NCBI RefSeq assembly: GCF_904846685.1
Contig: NZ_CAJHBQ010000001.1
Coordinates: 124,001 to 188,000, forward strand
Direction: 5' to 3'
Source: Psychrobacter submarinus
GTDB lineage: Bacteria; Pseudomonadota; Gammaproteobacteria; Pseudomonadales; Moraxellaceae
DNA: 64,000 nt
Shown here piece by piece: positions 18,696 through 29,046 of the stretch (position 1 is the first letter of the stretch; each line of letters opens with the position of its first letter). A program made the translations under genes and the position numbers. The notes under the pieces are model-generated. The model searched no databases. It was not told the origin of the DNA and was given only the letters and a program-made list of their open reading frames with translations.

Positions 18696-20336
18696 TTAAT
18701 CCAAAACGATATCGTACTGCTCTTGCGTGTATAAGTTCTCTACCTCAAAGGTAATAACTCGCCCTAGTAGATACTCCAGATCAGCGACAGTATCGGCCTC
18801 TGTGGTTAGCAGTAAGTCAATCACTGCTGCATGAGCGACTACCATAAACTTCTTTGGCGAATTATAAGTACGCGCGCAGCGCATAATTTCGCGAAATATC
18901 TCAAAGCAGACAGTCTCAGCGGTTTTGACAAACCCGCGCCCCTCGCAAGTGGCACAAGGCTCACATAGCTGCTGACCTAAGGACTCACGCGTGCGCTTAC
19001 GGGTCATCTCAACCAGACCCAGCTCGCTGACTTGGGTGATATTGGTTTTGGCATAATCTTCGGTCAATTGCTGCTGCAAGCTGCTTAGGACATCATCCTT
19101 ATGCTCTTGCTCCAACATATCGATAAAGTCGAGAATAATAATACCGCCTAAATTACGCAGACGCAGCTGCCTTGCTATTGCATGCGTGGCTTCAAGGTTG
19201 GTTTTATAAACGGTATCCTCTAAGGATCTACCACCGACAAAGGAGCCAGTATTGACATCAATAGTGGTCATCGCTTCAGTTTGATCGATAATCAGATAGC
19301 CGCCTGATTTTAGGTTCACTCGGCGTTTTAGGGCATCGCTTAGATCGTCTTCAACACGGTGGACATCAAATAAAGCAGGCTCAGCGGTATAATGAATAAT
19401 ACGGTCATAAACAAAAGGCACAAACTCTTTGGCAAAGTAGCGTAGCTGCGCGTAGATTTGAGCATCATCGATGATGACCTTTTCGGTATCGATATGGACT
19501 AAATCACGGATGGAGCGTAGCGGCAACGATAGCTCTTGATAGATAAGCTCTGAGCTTTGATGATGTCTCATTTCTTGCCGGCGCGCACCGATAGTACGCC
19601 ACAGCTGCAGCAGATAATAGATATCCTCTTCAAGCTTATTGACTGGGACACGCTCAGCGGCAGTACGCGCGATCAGGCCGCCTTGCAGATTAACCGTTTG
19701 CATCAGGCAAGTCAGCTCAGTCTTTAGGCGGCTGCGCTCCTCCTCGCCATCAATACGCTGAGAGATGCCGATATGATCACTAGATGGCAAATACACCAAA
19801 TAACGTGACGGCAAAGAGATGTTAGTAGTAAGGCGCGCACCTTTACTGCCCAGCTGATCTTTAGTGACTTGTACTAAAATGCGCTGACCTTCATGCAGGC
19901 GATGTTGAATGAGGTTTTGGCTAGCCGCAGAGACGATTTCAGTGGTTTTGACCGCTGTACTTTCAGCGCTGACTACCGGCGGCGTAGCAGCGAGTGTCGA
20001 CACTAAGCTTTCAGCCTTGTCTTGTTGCATCTTAAGCGTGCTAGTCGTTTGGCTGTTACTGGCTGGATCTGGCTTTCGGCTAGGCTCGCTTTTACTGACA
20101 GCTCTAGGCGGACGCTGCATATCGTTGACATGCAAAAAAGCAGTACGCGATTGGCCGATGTCGACGAATGCAGCTTGCATACCAGGCAGCACTCGTACCA
20201 CTGTTCCTAAATAGATGTTGCCAACTAAGCCAAGTTTATGATGGCGCTCAATGTAGATCTCACTGAGTACCCCATTATCCATAACTGCTACGCGCGACTC
20301 CATCGGACTAACATTGATCAGCAGCTCTTCAGACAT
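18696..20336 (-). CDS. rng: Ribonuclease G
   Basis: A 546-residue RNase E/G-family endoribonuclease. It starts 'MSEELLINVSPMESRVAVMD'; an S1 domain is split by an insertion (about residues 75-145) rich in Ser, Thr, Ala and Lys. The catalytic part has 'TTIDVNTGSFVGG' and 'GGIIILDFIDML' with the metal-binding Asp residues, and the zinc-link motif 'CEPCATCEGRGF' follows. RNase G matures the 5' end of 16S rRNA and degrades some mRNAs. E. coli RNase G is 489 residues, so the extra length is mainly the insertion. It is downstream of maf on the same strand, matching the mre-maf-rng order of other gammaproteobacteria. Confidence 0.95.
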   Translation of the reverse strand: MSEELLINVSPMESRVAVMDNGVLSEIYIERHHKLGLVGNIYLGTVVRVLPGMQAAFVDIGQSRTAFLHVNDMQRPPRAVSKSEPSRKPDPASNSQTTSTLKMQQDKAESLVSTLAATPPVVSAESTAVKTTEIVSAASQNLIQHRLHEGQRILVQVTKDQLGSKGARLTTNISLPSRYLVYLPSSDHIGISQRIDGEEERSRLKTELTCLMQTVNLQGGLIARTAAERVPVNKLEEDIYYLLQLWRTIGARRQEMRHHQSSELIYQELSLPLRSIRDLVHIDTEKVIIDDAQIYAQLRYFAKEFVPFVYDRIIHYTAEPALFDVHRVEDDLSDALKRRVNLKSGGYLIIDQTEAMTTIDVNTGSFVGGRSLEDTVYKTNLEATHAIARQLRLRNLGGIIILDFIDMLEQEHKDDVLSSLQQQLTEDYAKTNITQVSELGLVEMTRKRTRESLGQQLCEPCATCEGRGFVKTAETVCFEIFREIMRCARTYNSPKKFMVVAHAAVIDLLLTTEADTVADLEYLLGRVITFEVENLYTQEQYDIVLD

Positions 20337-20468
20337 AATGCCTCTTCTTATATGGTCTTATATGACACAGCTTTAATGACAGTGACTCTCGTTAAGGATT
20401 TATAGTGTAGCAAATAGCACGCGCATCTGCCCACTCCCCTGCCGTATCATTATGTGAGTTTGCTCCTC

Positions 20469-21128
20469 TTAGCTAACTTGCAGCTCATCAATCAAAGCGA
20501 CAGTCTGCGCCAAAGGCAAACCGACGACATTGGTATAACTGCCGCTGATACGAGTAACCCAAGCAGCTGCTAAGCCCTGAATACCATAGCCGCCCGCCTT
20601 GTCTGCCGGCTCACCGCTGTCCCAATAGCTATCCATCATTGCCTGAGTTAACGGGATAAAGCTGACATCGGTACTCTCCATCATTTGCCGCTCGGCTGTG
20701 ATCTGCCACAGCTCTACTCCCTTATCATCGCAAGTAAGCTGCACTTTTACCGCACGTACTGCCGTCCAGACTTGATGAGTACTATCAGACATCTGCTGCC
20801 ACATGCTATGCGCATGAGCGCGATCAACTGGCTTGACCAAAACCGTCTTGCCATCAGCTAGCACGCCAATGGTATCTGCGGTCAACACAATAGCCGTTGG
20901 CGTGCTTGAGATACTCGTACGCTCAGTACGATCCGCTAGCTGTAAATTCAACTGCTCAATAGCTGCATCAGACTTATCTTTGACCATCCGCTTTATATAA
21001 GTGGTCGGCAGCTCATCGGTAAGAGGCGTCTCATCGATATCGACACTCATAGTGTCAAAGCGCAATTGCGCTAAATCTAGCAGCTCACGACGACGCGGTG
21101 AGCCAGACGCTAAAATGATAGTAGACAT
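20469..21128 (-). CDS. maf: Maf-like nucleoside triphosphate pyrophosphatase
   Basis: A 219-residue protein with the Maf signature 'IILASGSPRRRELLDLAQLR', the catalytic 'VLTADTIGVLADGKTVLVKP' and 'DKAGGYGIQG'. Maf proteins hydrolyse dTTP/UTP or modified nucleotides to monophosphates and have been tied to septation control. The neighbourhood mreBCD-maf-rng matches the YhdE subtype (dTTP/UTP pyrophosphatase). It is about 20-25 residues longer than usual owing to an insertion around residues 70-75 and 110-145. Confidence 0.92.
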   Translation of the reverse strand: MSTIILASGSPRRRELLDLAQLRFDTMSVDIDETPLTDELPTTYIKRMVKDKSDAAIEQLNLQLADRTERTSISSTPTAIVLTADTIGVLADGKTVLVKPVDRAHAHSMWQQMSDSTHQVWTAVRAVKVQLTCDDKGVELWQITAERQMMESTDVSFIPLTQAMMDSYWDSGEPADKAGGYGIQGLAAAWVTRISGSYTNVVGLPLAQTVALIDELQVS

Positions 21129-21241
21129 AATACTTTTAGGGTTCTTAGGATTGATTGCTTACAGGTTTATTGATAAAAGCGCGGATTTATAGCATCGCAA
21201 AAGCTTATGGTTAGGCTTAGTTTATAAGCCTATGATTGATC

Positions 21242-21727
21242 TTAACGAGTAAACTTGCGTAAAACTAAAAGCACCAAAGGCCAGCTAATGATACTTAACG
21301 CTAATGCAAAAGCGGACTGAGCGATAAAAGTGCTTTGGGTGATTAGTTGTAATAACCAAAGCGTCGATTGAAATACCAACAAGCTTATGGTGGCGACTAT
21401 CCAAGCGCTAAGCGTATTTAACTGCTTGAGATAAATACTAGAGAGTCTAATCGTAAAGGCCACGACCACAGCAGCAAAAGCCTGTTGACCAAGAAGGCTA
21501 TCGGTCAATAAATCAGCGATAAGACCTATAGTAAAGGCAAGAAAGACACCGGCATAACGTGGCTGGAATAATAGCCAAAAAATAAGCACCATCACCATAA
21601 ATAAAGGTCGTAGCGCAGCCAAATACTGACCCAAAGGATAGACGCTGAGCGATGAAGCGACAATAAAGCTTAGCACCATAGCGCTTATCAATAGCCCAGT
21701 AGGATGTTCAGAGTCCGGATACGCCAT
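21242..21727 (-). CDS. mreD: Rod shape-determining protein MreD
   Basis: A 161-residue hydrophobic protein with about five membrane helices ('LLISAMVLSFIVASSLSVYP', 'PLFMVMVLIFWLLF', 'GVFLAFTIGLIADLLTDSLL'). MreD is the inner-membrane partner of MreC in the elongasome that directs lateral wall synthesis. It lies after mreC and before maf, the standard order; sequence conservation in this family is low, so context carries much of the weight. Confidence 0.9.
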   Translation of the reverse strand: MAYPDSEHPTGLLISAMVLSFIVASSLSVYPLGQYLAALRPLFMVMVLIFWLLFQPRYAGVFLAFTIGLIADLLTDSLLGQQAFAAVVVAFTIRLSSIYLKQLNTLSAWIVATISLLVFQSTLWLLQLITQSTFIAQSAFALALSIISWPLVLLVLRKFTR

Positions 21728-21873
21728 AACTGCTACCTGTACGAAAGCTTAGCGAGTATTGCTGATAGGTTTGCTAAACATAGATAAAAAACCTTACAGC
21801 CTGCTGTTTAAGTTACGATTAGAAGTGATACTGATAAGGCTCTTAGCGGCTTAGTTAATGACTAGCTACTTCT

Positions 21874-22725
21874 CTAATTCGCTAACTCACGAATTGGGCG
21901 CTCTTTATCCTGTAGCACTAAGACGTAGGCGTTATCCACAAAATTGGCCGCGGGCGTCACCTTAATGCTCTTAAAGTTATCCGCTTGCGTATCTTCGATA
22001 TGTGCAATCGTACCGACGCGGTAGCCTGCTGGAATACGGCCGCCAAGGCCTGAGGATATCAGCACATCACCAACGCGCACATCTGAGGTCTTAAACACAT
22101 AATTTAGACTCAAAGAGGTCGGCAGACCGACGCCTGTCACAATCGCGCGCTGACCGGTGCGCTTGACTGTTACCGCCACAGATTGCTGCTCATCACTTAT
22201 GAGTAATACACGGCTAGTATTGGGATAGACGTTAATGACTTGCCCTAATATGCCCTGCTCATCGATGACGGTTTGTGCCACTTGGACGCCATCGCGCTCG
22301 CCTTTGTTAATCACCACGATTTGCTTGAGCAGGTTGGTATCGGTGCCAATAACTTGCGCCAGATTGAGATCAAACTGCTCAGGTCTTGTGGTTGATAAAA
22401 TACCTTGCAAGCGTGCGTTTTGTGCCAAGATATAATCTTGCTGCTGAAGCTTGGCCTGCGCGTGTAGCAACTGCGACTTGAGTTGCACATTCTCGCGGCG
22501 CAGCGACTCTTTGGACTGTAGCCTTCCACTCGCCCAATGTTTGGCGTAGCTTGGGAGCAGCGCTGATTGATAAATCGGCTGCATAGAGGCGTGGCTAGTA
22601 TCGCGTATCGGCTTGAACCATTCTGGATTCTTACTATCAAACCACATCAAAACCAACGCCACTATCAGAGCGATAGCAGTGACGCGTAATGACAAAGGCT
22701 GACGAGCAAAAATACTGGGAGTCAT
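21874..22725 (-). CDS. mreC: Rod shape-determining protein MreC
   Basis: A 283-residue protein with one N-terminal membrane helix ('LRVTAIALIVALVLMWFDS'), a coiled coil around residues 70-105 and a beta-rich periplasmic domain with 'DGVQVAQTVIDEQGILGQVI' and 'GRIPAGYRVGTI'. MreC links MreB in the cytoplasm to penicillin-binding proteins in the periplasm. It lies between mreB and mreD. Confidence 0.94.
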   Translation of the reverse strand: MTPSIFARQPLSLRVTAIALIVALVLMWFDSKNPEWFKPIRDTSHASMQPIYQSALLPSYAKHWASGRLQSKESLRRENVQLKSQLLHAQAKLQQQDYILAQNARLQGILSTTRPEQFDLNLAQVIGTDTNLLKQIVVINKGERDGVQVAQTVIDEQGILGQVINVYPNTSRVLLISDEQQSVAVTVKRTGQRAIVTGVGLPTSLSLNYVFKTSDVRVGDVLISSGLGGRIPAGYRVGTIAHIEDTQADNFKSIKVTPAANFVDNAYVLVLQDKERPIRELAN

Positions 22726-22847
22726 ATAAGATCTAGCTTCTTTAAAGAGTATAAGGGCTAAGCGGTTATTAAATATCTATAACTGATAGCAATAAAGGCC
22801 GCCTTATGACCGCCTTTATCGATAAATTTAATGAGGGTTGCTCATTT

Positions 22848-22893
22848 ACTAAGCTGCTCATACTAAGCTGCTCATTGACTAAGCTGCCCATTG
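22848..22893. repeat. Minisatellite between mreB and mreC
   Basis: Three imperfect tandem units of 14-16 bp built on 'actaagctgctcattg' (22848-22861, 22862-22877, 22878-22893). They lie in the non-coding space downstream of the mreB stop. Such arrays change copy number by slippage. Confidence 0.65.
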
Positions 22894-22911
22894 ACTTAGA
22901 CGCTTAAGCGG

Positions 22912-23940
22912 TTAAACGAAGATCATATTCAAGCTTTTGTTATTAATAAAATCAAGCGCCATACCGCCGCCGCGACTAACACAAGTTAATGGATCTTCAG
23001 CGACTGTCACCGGTAGGCCGGTCTCTCTTGAGACAAGCTTATCCAAATCGCGTAGCAAAGCACCGCCGCCGGTCAAGACGATACCGCGCTCAGCGATGTC
23101 CGAAGACAGCTCAGGCGGGGTCTGCTCAAGCGCGGCTTTGACCGCACTGACGATACCACTTAGCGGATCACTTAACGCTTTTTGAATCTCTTGCGAATTG
23201 ATCGTAAAGGTTTTAGGCACCCCTTCAGCCATACTACGGCCACGAACCTCTACTTCTAGCTGCTCTTCTTCATTGAGCGCTGAACCGACTTCAGTCTTGA
23301 TGCGCTCGGCAGTGGTTTCACCGATCACGCAGCCGTGAGTACGGCGCACATGCGTGATGATCGCTTCATCAAAGATATCACCGCCAATACGGATAGACTC
23401 AGCATAAACACAGCCCGATAGCGCGATAACTGCAATCTCAGTAGTACCGCCGCCAATATCGACCACCATAGAGCCACTTGCTTCATGGACAGGCATGCCA
23501 GCACCAATAGCCGCTGCCATTGGCTCCTCTAGCAACAAGACTTTGCTTGCACCTGCTGAAGATACCGCTTCACGAATGGCTTTGCGCTCTACTAGCGTTG
23601 ACTTACAAGGTACACAAACCACCACGTTAGGCTGAGCCAAAAAGCGTTTGGCTTTTACCTTAGTAATGAAGTGTTTGAGCATCTTTTGCGTCACTTCAAA
23701 ATCAGCGATGACGCCATCTTTTAAAGGCCTAATAGCGGTAATGTTCGCCGGCGTTCGACCTAGCATTTGCTTGGCATCGATACCTACCGCCGCAACCGTC
23801 GGATTTTGAGTGCGATTGCTGCGCAAAGCAACGACTGTTGGCTCATCGAGCACTACCCCTTTATTAGGGATAAAAATTAAGGTGTTGGCAGTGCCAAGAT
23901 CAATGGCGATATTACTTGATAAAAATCCAAACAGGTTCAT
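22912..23940 (-). CDS. mreB: Rod shape-determining protein MreB
   Basis: A 342-residue actin-family ATPase starting '[20 protein letters not shown]'. Phosphate-1 ('[12 protein letters not shown]'), connect, phosphate-2 ('[20 protein letters not shown]') and the adenosine motif ('[15 protein letters not shown]') are all present. MreB filaments under the inner membrane orient the elongation machinery. It heads the mreBCD-maf-rng cluster. Length is close to the family norm (347). Confidence 0.97.
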   Translation of the reverse strand: MNLFGFLSSNIAIDLGTANTLIFIPNKGVVLDEPTVVALRSNRTQNPTVAAVGIDAKQMLGRTPANITAIRPLKDGVIADFEVTQKMLKHFITKVKAKRFLAQPNVVVCVPCKSTLVERKAIREAVSSAGASKVLLLEEPMAAAIGAGMPVHEASGSMVVDIGGGTTEIAVIALSGCVYAESIRIGGDIFDEAIITHVRRTHGCVIGETTAERIKTEVGSALNEEEQLEVEVRGRSMAEGVPKTFTINSQEIQKALSDPLSGIVSAVKAALEQTPPELSSDIAERGIVLTGGGALLRDLDKLVSRETGLPVTVAEDPLTCVSRGGGMALDFINNKSLNMIFV

Positions 23941-24613
23941 GACTATTATATCCAGCGTCTTACAAATGAAGGCAAATGAGGCGAATGAAACGGCTAAGGC
24001 GTACTTATTGGCAGTGTAAGGTCGGTATTTACCGCCTATGGTAACGAAAGCTTACCTATACAACAAGAGGGCCCTAAACTACAAAGATGAAAGTGGGCTA
24101 AATTATACCGATTTAGGATAAAAAAAACATGGCTATTTACAGGAGTGAAGTAATAAATAACATCTTAAATGCTAGAATTTGTTACAAAAACTAAAGCGAT
24201 GCCGTTCATAATTGATGCCGTTTTTAATTAGTGCAACTAAGATACAAGGTATCATCCGTCTATGCTAGTTTTTATTACGACGCTGTACTCATCAAAACAA
24301 ATTTATAGCTGAGACAACCTCTCTTTAAGAAGTAGTGAAATGCCGGTAGAAGTAACGGCAAGAATAATAAAATTAAAGAGCAAATTTAGGACAACATCGT
24401 CAATACATTGTGGTCAATTGGTGGCTAATATGCACCTCTACTCTGTAAACTTAGCTTAGATGCTTTATAATAACACTCATATGGCTATCGCGTATCAGCT
24501 CGCCCTTTGAGATTTTGAATTTTAAGCTTTTGAATACAGATAAGCGTCTCTTATTAATGAGACTTATCAAGGGGCCACAGCACTTTTATTATTTACCTTT
24601 CGTTGGAGAAATT
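23941..24613. other. Intergenic region between divergent mreB and gatC
   Basis: About 670 bp with stops in all frames and no convincing small gene or RNA. It must hold the promoters for mreB (minus) and gatC (plus). The gatC reading frame stays open back to 24515, but those codons lack a ribosome-binding site. Confidence 0.5.
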
Positions 24614-24940
24614 ATGTCACAGCAAGCACCCGACAAAACCTCTATTGAGCACGACCATGTAAGCCGTGAAGAGATTTTAGAAATCGCCACCTTAGCACGT
24701 TTAGGAGTGGATACAGACACCGCTGGTAGCTACGCTGAAGATATCAGTAAAGTATTAGGCCTGATGAAAACTCTAGGCGGCGTTGATACTACAGGTATTA
24801 AGGCTTTATCTAATATTCATGAAGTCTGCCAAGAACTACGCAGCGACGTCGCCAAACATGATATCGACCGCGAGCGTAACCAGTCTATGGCACCTGCAGT
24901 CGAAGACGGTCTCTATCTCGTACCGCAAGTGATTGAATAG
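24614..24940 (+). CDS. gatC: Asp-tRNA(Asn)/Glu-tRNA(Gln) amidotransferase subunit C
   Basis: A 108-residue protein with the GatC pattern 'REEILEIATLARLGVDTDTA', 'DISKVLGLMKTLGGVDT' and 'MAPAVEDGLYLVPQVIE'. GatC stabilises the GatA-GatB complex that amidates mischarged Glu-tRNA(Gln) and Asp-tRNA(Asn). The ATG at 24614 is chosen for 'ggagaaatt' directly upstream. It is the first gene of a gatC-gatA-x-gatB operon. Confidence 0.93.
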   Translation: MSQQAPDKTSIEHDHVSREEILEIATLARLGVDTDTAGSYAEDISKVLGLMKTLGGVDTTGIKALSNIHEVCQELRSDVAKHDIDRERNQSMAPAVEDGLYLVPQVIE

Positions 24941-25060
24941 CCTATAGACACCAGCTTAATAGGCCCTTCTACTTTTATTTCTCATTTAGCTTTTTTTAAT
25001 TAGCTTTATAACTACTAGCTTCATAACTCTTAGCCTTATAACTATAACGGACGACACCTT

Positions 25061-26557
25061 ATGTCTGAGATGCATCTCTTATCCACCGAGCAGCTGATTA
25101 CAGGCTTGCAGGACAAGCAATTCAGCAGTCTAGAGCTGACCGAACATTATATCAAGCGTATAGAAAGCTTAGATAACCAAGTTAATAGCTTTATTACCAC
25201 AATCTTTGATAGCGCTCGCGCGCAAGCCAGCGCCGCTGATGCTATGCGTGCTCAAGGCGACAAACGCCCACTGCTAGGCGTACCAATGGCGCACAAAGAT
25301 ATCTTTTGTACTCAAGGGGTATTGACCACTTGTGGCTCGAAGATGCTGCATAACTTTATCTCGCCTTATGACGCGACTATCGTCAGTAACATCCGCGAGG
25401 CTGGGATGATTAATCTAGGTAAGCTCAATATGGATGAGTTTGCGATGGGCTCAGACAATAGCAGCTCATATTATGGCAAGGTGCAAAACCCTTGGAACCT
25501 AGAGCGCGTTCCTGGTGGCTCATCAGGGGGTAGCGCGGCAGCAGTAGCGGCAGGATTTGTACCTATGGCAACCGCTAGCGATACCGGCGGCTCTATTCGT
25601 CAGCCGGCATCGTTTTGTGGTTTAACCGGTATTAAGCCCACTTATGGCCGCGTCTCGCGTTTTGGCATGATTGCTTATGCGTCAAGTCTCGATCAAGCAG
25701 GCACTATGGGTCGTAGCGCGCAAGACTGCGCTTATCTTTTGCAGCCTATGGTCAGCCATGATGAGCGCGATGCTACCTCCGTCAAACATGACATTCCAGA
25801 CTATGTACAAGATATCAAAGACGCTGAAGCTGCAGCGGGTGACAAGCCTCTTGATGGTCTGCGTATCGGTGTCGCAAAAGACTACTTCACCGAAGGTTTG
25901 AACAAAGAGGTCGAACAAACCGTGCGCGCGGCACTAAAACAATACGAGGCGCTTGGCGCGACGATTGTAGAGGTTAACATTACTAACCCTGACATCACGC
26001 TCGCGACTTATTATATGTTGGCCCCTGCTGAGGCTTCCTCTAACTTGTCACGCTTCGATGGCGTGCGCTTTGGCTATCGCTGCGAAGAGCCAAAAGATTT
26101 GACTGATCTTTACACGCGCTCGCGTTCTGAAGGTTTTGGTCCTGAGGTGCAGCGCCGTATCTTGACCGGCACCTATGCGCTATCGGCGGGATACTTTGAT
26201 GCTTATTATACCAAAGCACAAAAAGTACGCCGTATGATTGTTGAGGACTTCGACAAGGCCTTTACTCATTGCGATGTCATCGCCAGTCCTACTGCGCCAA
26301 CTACTGCTTATAAGCTCAGTGACAACCTAGATCCAGCCGCTATGTATCTAGGCGACGTTTATACTATCGGGGTCAATTTGGCAGGCTTGCCAGCACTTAG
26401 CCAACCAGTAGGTCTAACCTCTGATGGCTTACCTGTCGGTCTACAGCTCATTGGTCAGTATTGGCAAGAGAGTAAACTGCTGAGCACCGCGCATCTGTTT
26501 CAGCAACATACTGATCATCACTTGCAAAACTCGCTTATCGCGAAGCAAAACGTATAA
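25061..26557 (+). CDS. gatA: Asp-tRNA(Asn)/Glu-tRNA(Gln) amidotransferase subunit A
   Basis: A 498-residue amidase-signature enzyme. The catalytic Lys is in '[20 protein letters not shown]' and the Ser pair in '[17 protein letters not shown]', with '[20 protein letters not shown]' adding the nucleophile Ser. GatA releases ammonia from glutamine and passes it to GatB. It lies 120 bp after gatC and 96 bp before the unknown gene. Confidence 0.97.
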   Translation: MSEMHLLSTEQLITGLQDKQFSSLELTEHYIKRIESLDNQVNSFITTIFDSARAQASAADAMRAQGDKRPLLGVPMAHKDIFCTQGVLTTCGSKMLHNFISPYDATIVSNIREAGMINLGKLNMDEFAMGSDNSSSYYGKVQNPWNLERVPGGSSGGSAAAVAAGFVPMATASDTGGSIRQPASFCGLTGIKPTYGRVSRFGMIAYASSLDQAGTMGRSAQDCAYLLQPMVSHDERDATSVKHDIPDYVQDIKDAEAAAGDKPLDGLRIGVAKDYFTEGLNKEVEQTVRAALKQYEALGATIVEVNITNPDITLATYYMLAPAEASSNLSRFDGVRFGYRCEEPKDLTDLYTRSRSEGFGPEVQRRILTGTYALSAGYFDAYYTKAQKVRRMIVEDFDKAFTHCDVIASPTAPTTAYKLSDNLDPAAMYLGDVYTIGVNLAGLPALSQPVGLTSDGLPVGLQLIGQYWQESKLLSTAHLFQQHTDHHLQNSLIAKQNV

Positions 26558-26653
26558 GTTATCTGTTGATGGTCAAATCACTTACAGTATAAGACTACTT
26601 GGTTTTGCTGATTGGTTTTGCTGAGTAAAACTGGACTCTAATAAGGATATAAG

Positions 26654-26992
26654 ATGACTGTTATCGATATGTTGAAACAAGATTACGGCTTAGATAATGA
26701 CCAAGCAGCTGGCTTGCAGGCTAAGCTAAAAGAGTTAGAGGCGTTTTTTGATAAAAACTTTGAAGATAGTCCAAGCTTTTTCAAGACTTTCTATAGCAAG
26801 TTTGAAGAGACGATTGCTCCTTACGGTTTTGAGGAAAGGGATGCAAAGCAAGCCGAGCCTTTGGTAAGTGATCTGTATTTGCAAGGCGATTTTAAGATCT
26901 TGGTCAGCTACATTATCCCCGCTTATTATCAAAGCGGCGGCGATAGTGAGGTTTTCTCAGATACTTATACCCAACTGATGAATAGCTATTAA
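26654..26992 (+). CDS. Uncharacterised small protein inside the gatCAB operon
   Basis: A 112-residue acidic protein I do not recognise. It is rich in Phe, Tyr, Asp and Glu ('EAFFDKNFEDSPSFFKTFYS', 'LVSYIIPAYYQSGGDSEVFS') and looks soluble and helical, without signal peptide or membrane segment. A ribosome-binding site ('aaggatataag') precedes the ATG. It lies between gatA and gatB on the same strand, so it is probably co-transcribed. A link to tRNA amidation is only positional. Confidence 0.75.
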   Translation: MTVIDMLKQDYGLDNDQAAGLQAKLKELEAFFDKNFEDSPSFFKTFYSKFEETIAPYGFEERDAKQAEPLVSDLYLQGDFKILVSYIIPAYYQSGGDSEVFSDTYTQLMNSY

Positions 26993-27155
26993 AGTCTGAA
27001 AGCTGAGCTAACAGCACGACACATTCGGCGGTAGCGAGCTAATGAACTACGATAAGACGATAAATGGGCACAAATACTATTATCGTCGCTCGCGACTATG
27101 AGCCTAGAAGACTTTTAGCATACCCCTGTTTTATTTAATTTTTCGATAGGATTTT

Positions 27156-28661
27156 ATGATGGAAATGACAGAATTTGCAACTCGTAAAGAGCTGCTCGTC
27201 GACGGCTATGAAGTCGTCATCGGTATTGAGATTCACTGTCAACTCAATACCGACAGTAAAATATTCTCAAGCGCCCCTACCGACTTTGGTAATGAGCCAA
27301 ACACTCAGGCGAGTATCGTTGATCTAGGTCTCCCTGGTGTATTACCTGTCTTAAATACAGGTGTTGTCGACCGCGCCTTAAAGTTCGGTATCGGCGTCGA
27401 TGCCGAATTAGGACTATTTAATACCTTTGATCGTAAAAACTACTTTTATCCTGACTTGCCTAAAGGCTATCAAATCACGCAAATGGCAAACCCTATCGTC
27501 GGCAAAGGCTATATCGATGTCGTGGTTAATGAAGGCGAAAAGAATGAATATCATAAACGTATGGGTATCACTCGCGCGCATTTAGAAGAGGATGCTGGCA
27601 AGTCTGTCCACGATGCAATCGATGGGATGACGGGTGTCGATCTGAACCGTGCTGGCACGCCGCTCATCGAGATCGTCTCTGAACCAGATATGCGCTCAGC
27701 GGCCGAAGCTTTGGCTTATATCAAAGCCATCCATCAACTCGTGACTTGGCTTGGTATCTCAGACGCCATCATGGCAGAAGGCTCGTTCCGCTGCGATTGT
27801 AACGTCTCTGTGCGTCAGCCAGGCGGTGAGCTTGGCACTCGTACTGAGCTAAAAAATCTAAACTCATTTCGTTCAATCGAACGCGCTATCGCTCGTGAGA
27901 TCGAACGTCAAATCGATATTATCGAGGACGGTGGTAAAGTCGTGCAAGCGACGATGCTCTATGATCTTGAAAAAGATGAAACCCGCGTCATGCGTACCAA
28001 AGAAGACGCCAATGACTATCGCTACTTCCCTGATCCTGACTTGCTACCTGTACGTATCGAGCAAGCCACCATTGATGCAATAAAAGCGGCGATGCCTGAG
28101 CTGCCTGCTCGTCGCCGTGAGCGTTTCGAGAATGAGCTTGAGCTATCAGAATACGATGCGCGTATCCTAACTGGTAGCCGTGCGATTGCCGACTACTTCG
28201 AAGACGTCGTTGCTGAGGTTGGGCAAGACAATGCTAAGACTGCCGCAAACTGGGTCATGGGCGATCTGCTCGGCGCGCTCAATAAGGATGATACAGATAT
28301 TACCGACTCTCCTATCAGCGCTAAACAGCTAGCAGGACTGCTTGCCAGACTGTTTGATGATACTTTATCAGGTAAATTGGCCAAGAAAGTCTTTAGCGCT
28401 TTATACGCACGTGAAGGTGGCGACGGCGATGATGCCGCAGATATTATCATCAAAGATAAAGGTCTCAAGCAAGAAACTGACACCGGCGCGATTAAAGCGA
28501 TGGTCGAAGAGGTGATCGCCAACAATCAAACCATGGTCGATGAGTATAAAGGCGGTAAAGAGAAAGCCTTTAACGGTCTGGTCGGGCAAGTAATGAAAGC
28601 CAGCCGCGGTAGTGCTAACCCTCAGCAAGTCAATCAGATCTTAAAAGAGCTGCTTGGCTAG
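27156..28661 (+). CDS. gatB: Asp-tRNA(Asn)/Glu-tRNA(Gln) amidotransferase subunit B
   Basis: A 501-residue protein. The N-terminal kinase-like core starts '[20 protein letters not shown]' with '[20 protein letters not shown]' and '[20 protein letters not shown]'; the C-terminal YqeY-like tail ('[20 protein letters not shown]') binds tRNA. GatB phosphorylates and amidates the tRNA-bound acid. Three in-frame ATGs lie at 27156, 27159 and 27168; the first is best placed behind 'gataggatttt'. Confidence 0.97.
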   Translation: MMEMTEFATRKELLVDGYEVVIGIEIHCQLNTDSKIFSSAPTDFGNEPNTQASIVDLGLPGVLPVLNTGVVDRALKFGIGVDAELGLFNTFDRKNYFYPDLPKGYQITQMANPIVGKGYIDVVVNEGEKNEYHKRMGITRAHLEEDAGKSVHDAIDGMTGVDLNRAGTPLIEIVSEPDMRSAAEALAYIKAIHQLVTWLGISDAIMAEGSFRCDCNVSVRQPGGELGTRTELKNLNSFRSIERAIAREIERQIDIIEDGGKVVQATMLYDLEKDETRVMRTKEDANDYRYFPDPDLLPVRIEQATIDAIKAAMPELPARRRERFENELELSEYDARILTGSRAIADYFEDVVAEVGQDNAKTAANWVMGDLLGALNKDDTDITDSPISAKQLAGLLARLFDDTLSGKLAKKVFSALYAREGGDGDDAADIIIKDKGLKQETDTGAIKAMVEEVIANNQTMVDEYKGGKEKAFNGLVGQVMKASRGSANPQQVNQILKELLG

Positions 28662-28732
28662 AGCGTCAGTAAGAGAGCTATGGCTGTTATAAGTGCAATT
28701 AAAAGGTGATAAAGCGCCGTAACAATTAGCTC

Positions 28733-28760
28733 TTGCAATCTAAAGAAATTTGGGTAGAAT
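28733..28760 (+). promoter_or_regulatory. Promoter of tRNA-Pro
   Basis: TTGCAA (28733-28738) and TAGAAT (28755-28760) are 16 bp apart and lie 10 bp before the tRNA 5' end, the spacing expected for a short-leader tRNA transcript. Confidence 0.7.
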
Positions 28761-28770
28761 AGCAGTCATT

Positions 28771-28847
28771 CGGGGCGTAGCGCAGTCTGGTAGCGCACTA
28801 CACTGGGGGTGTAGTGGTCGCAGGTTCAAATCCTGCCGTTCCGACCA
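28771..28847 (+). tRNA. tRNA-Pro (anticodon GGG)
   Basis: A 77-nt cloverleaf. The acceptor arm pairs cggggcg with cgttccg and the CCA end is encoded. The D arm has gcgc/gcgc; the anticodon stem ctaca/tgtag encloses the loop ctggggg, giving GGG, which reads CCC and CCT proline codons; the T arm has gcagg-ttcaaat-cctgc. The DNA immediately downstream is an AT-rich accessory cassette. Confidence 0.97.
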
Positions 28848-28861
28848 AACATAGATTTAGG

Positions 28862-28890
28862 GCAGGCATTAATTGTCTGCTCTTTTTTCT
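28862..28890 (+). terminator. Terminator of tRNA-Pro
   Basis: The stem gcaggca (28862-28868) / tgtctgc (28874-28880), with one G-T pair and loop ttaat, is followed by a T-rich run. It starts 15 bp after the tRNA. Confidence 0.75.
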
Positions 28891-29046
28891 GACTTCGGAA
28901 AATCATACTTAATTTAAATTTTTTTATAATATTAGAATAAGTTGGAATCCATCTTGAAGTATTAGACTTATATCTACTTTCTGTAGATAGACATCTCCAG
29001 TAATTCTGTTATTGTTACTTATCCTATTAGCTATAGTAGCCTCTCA

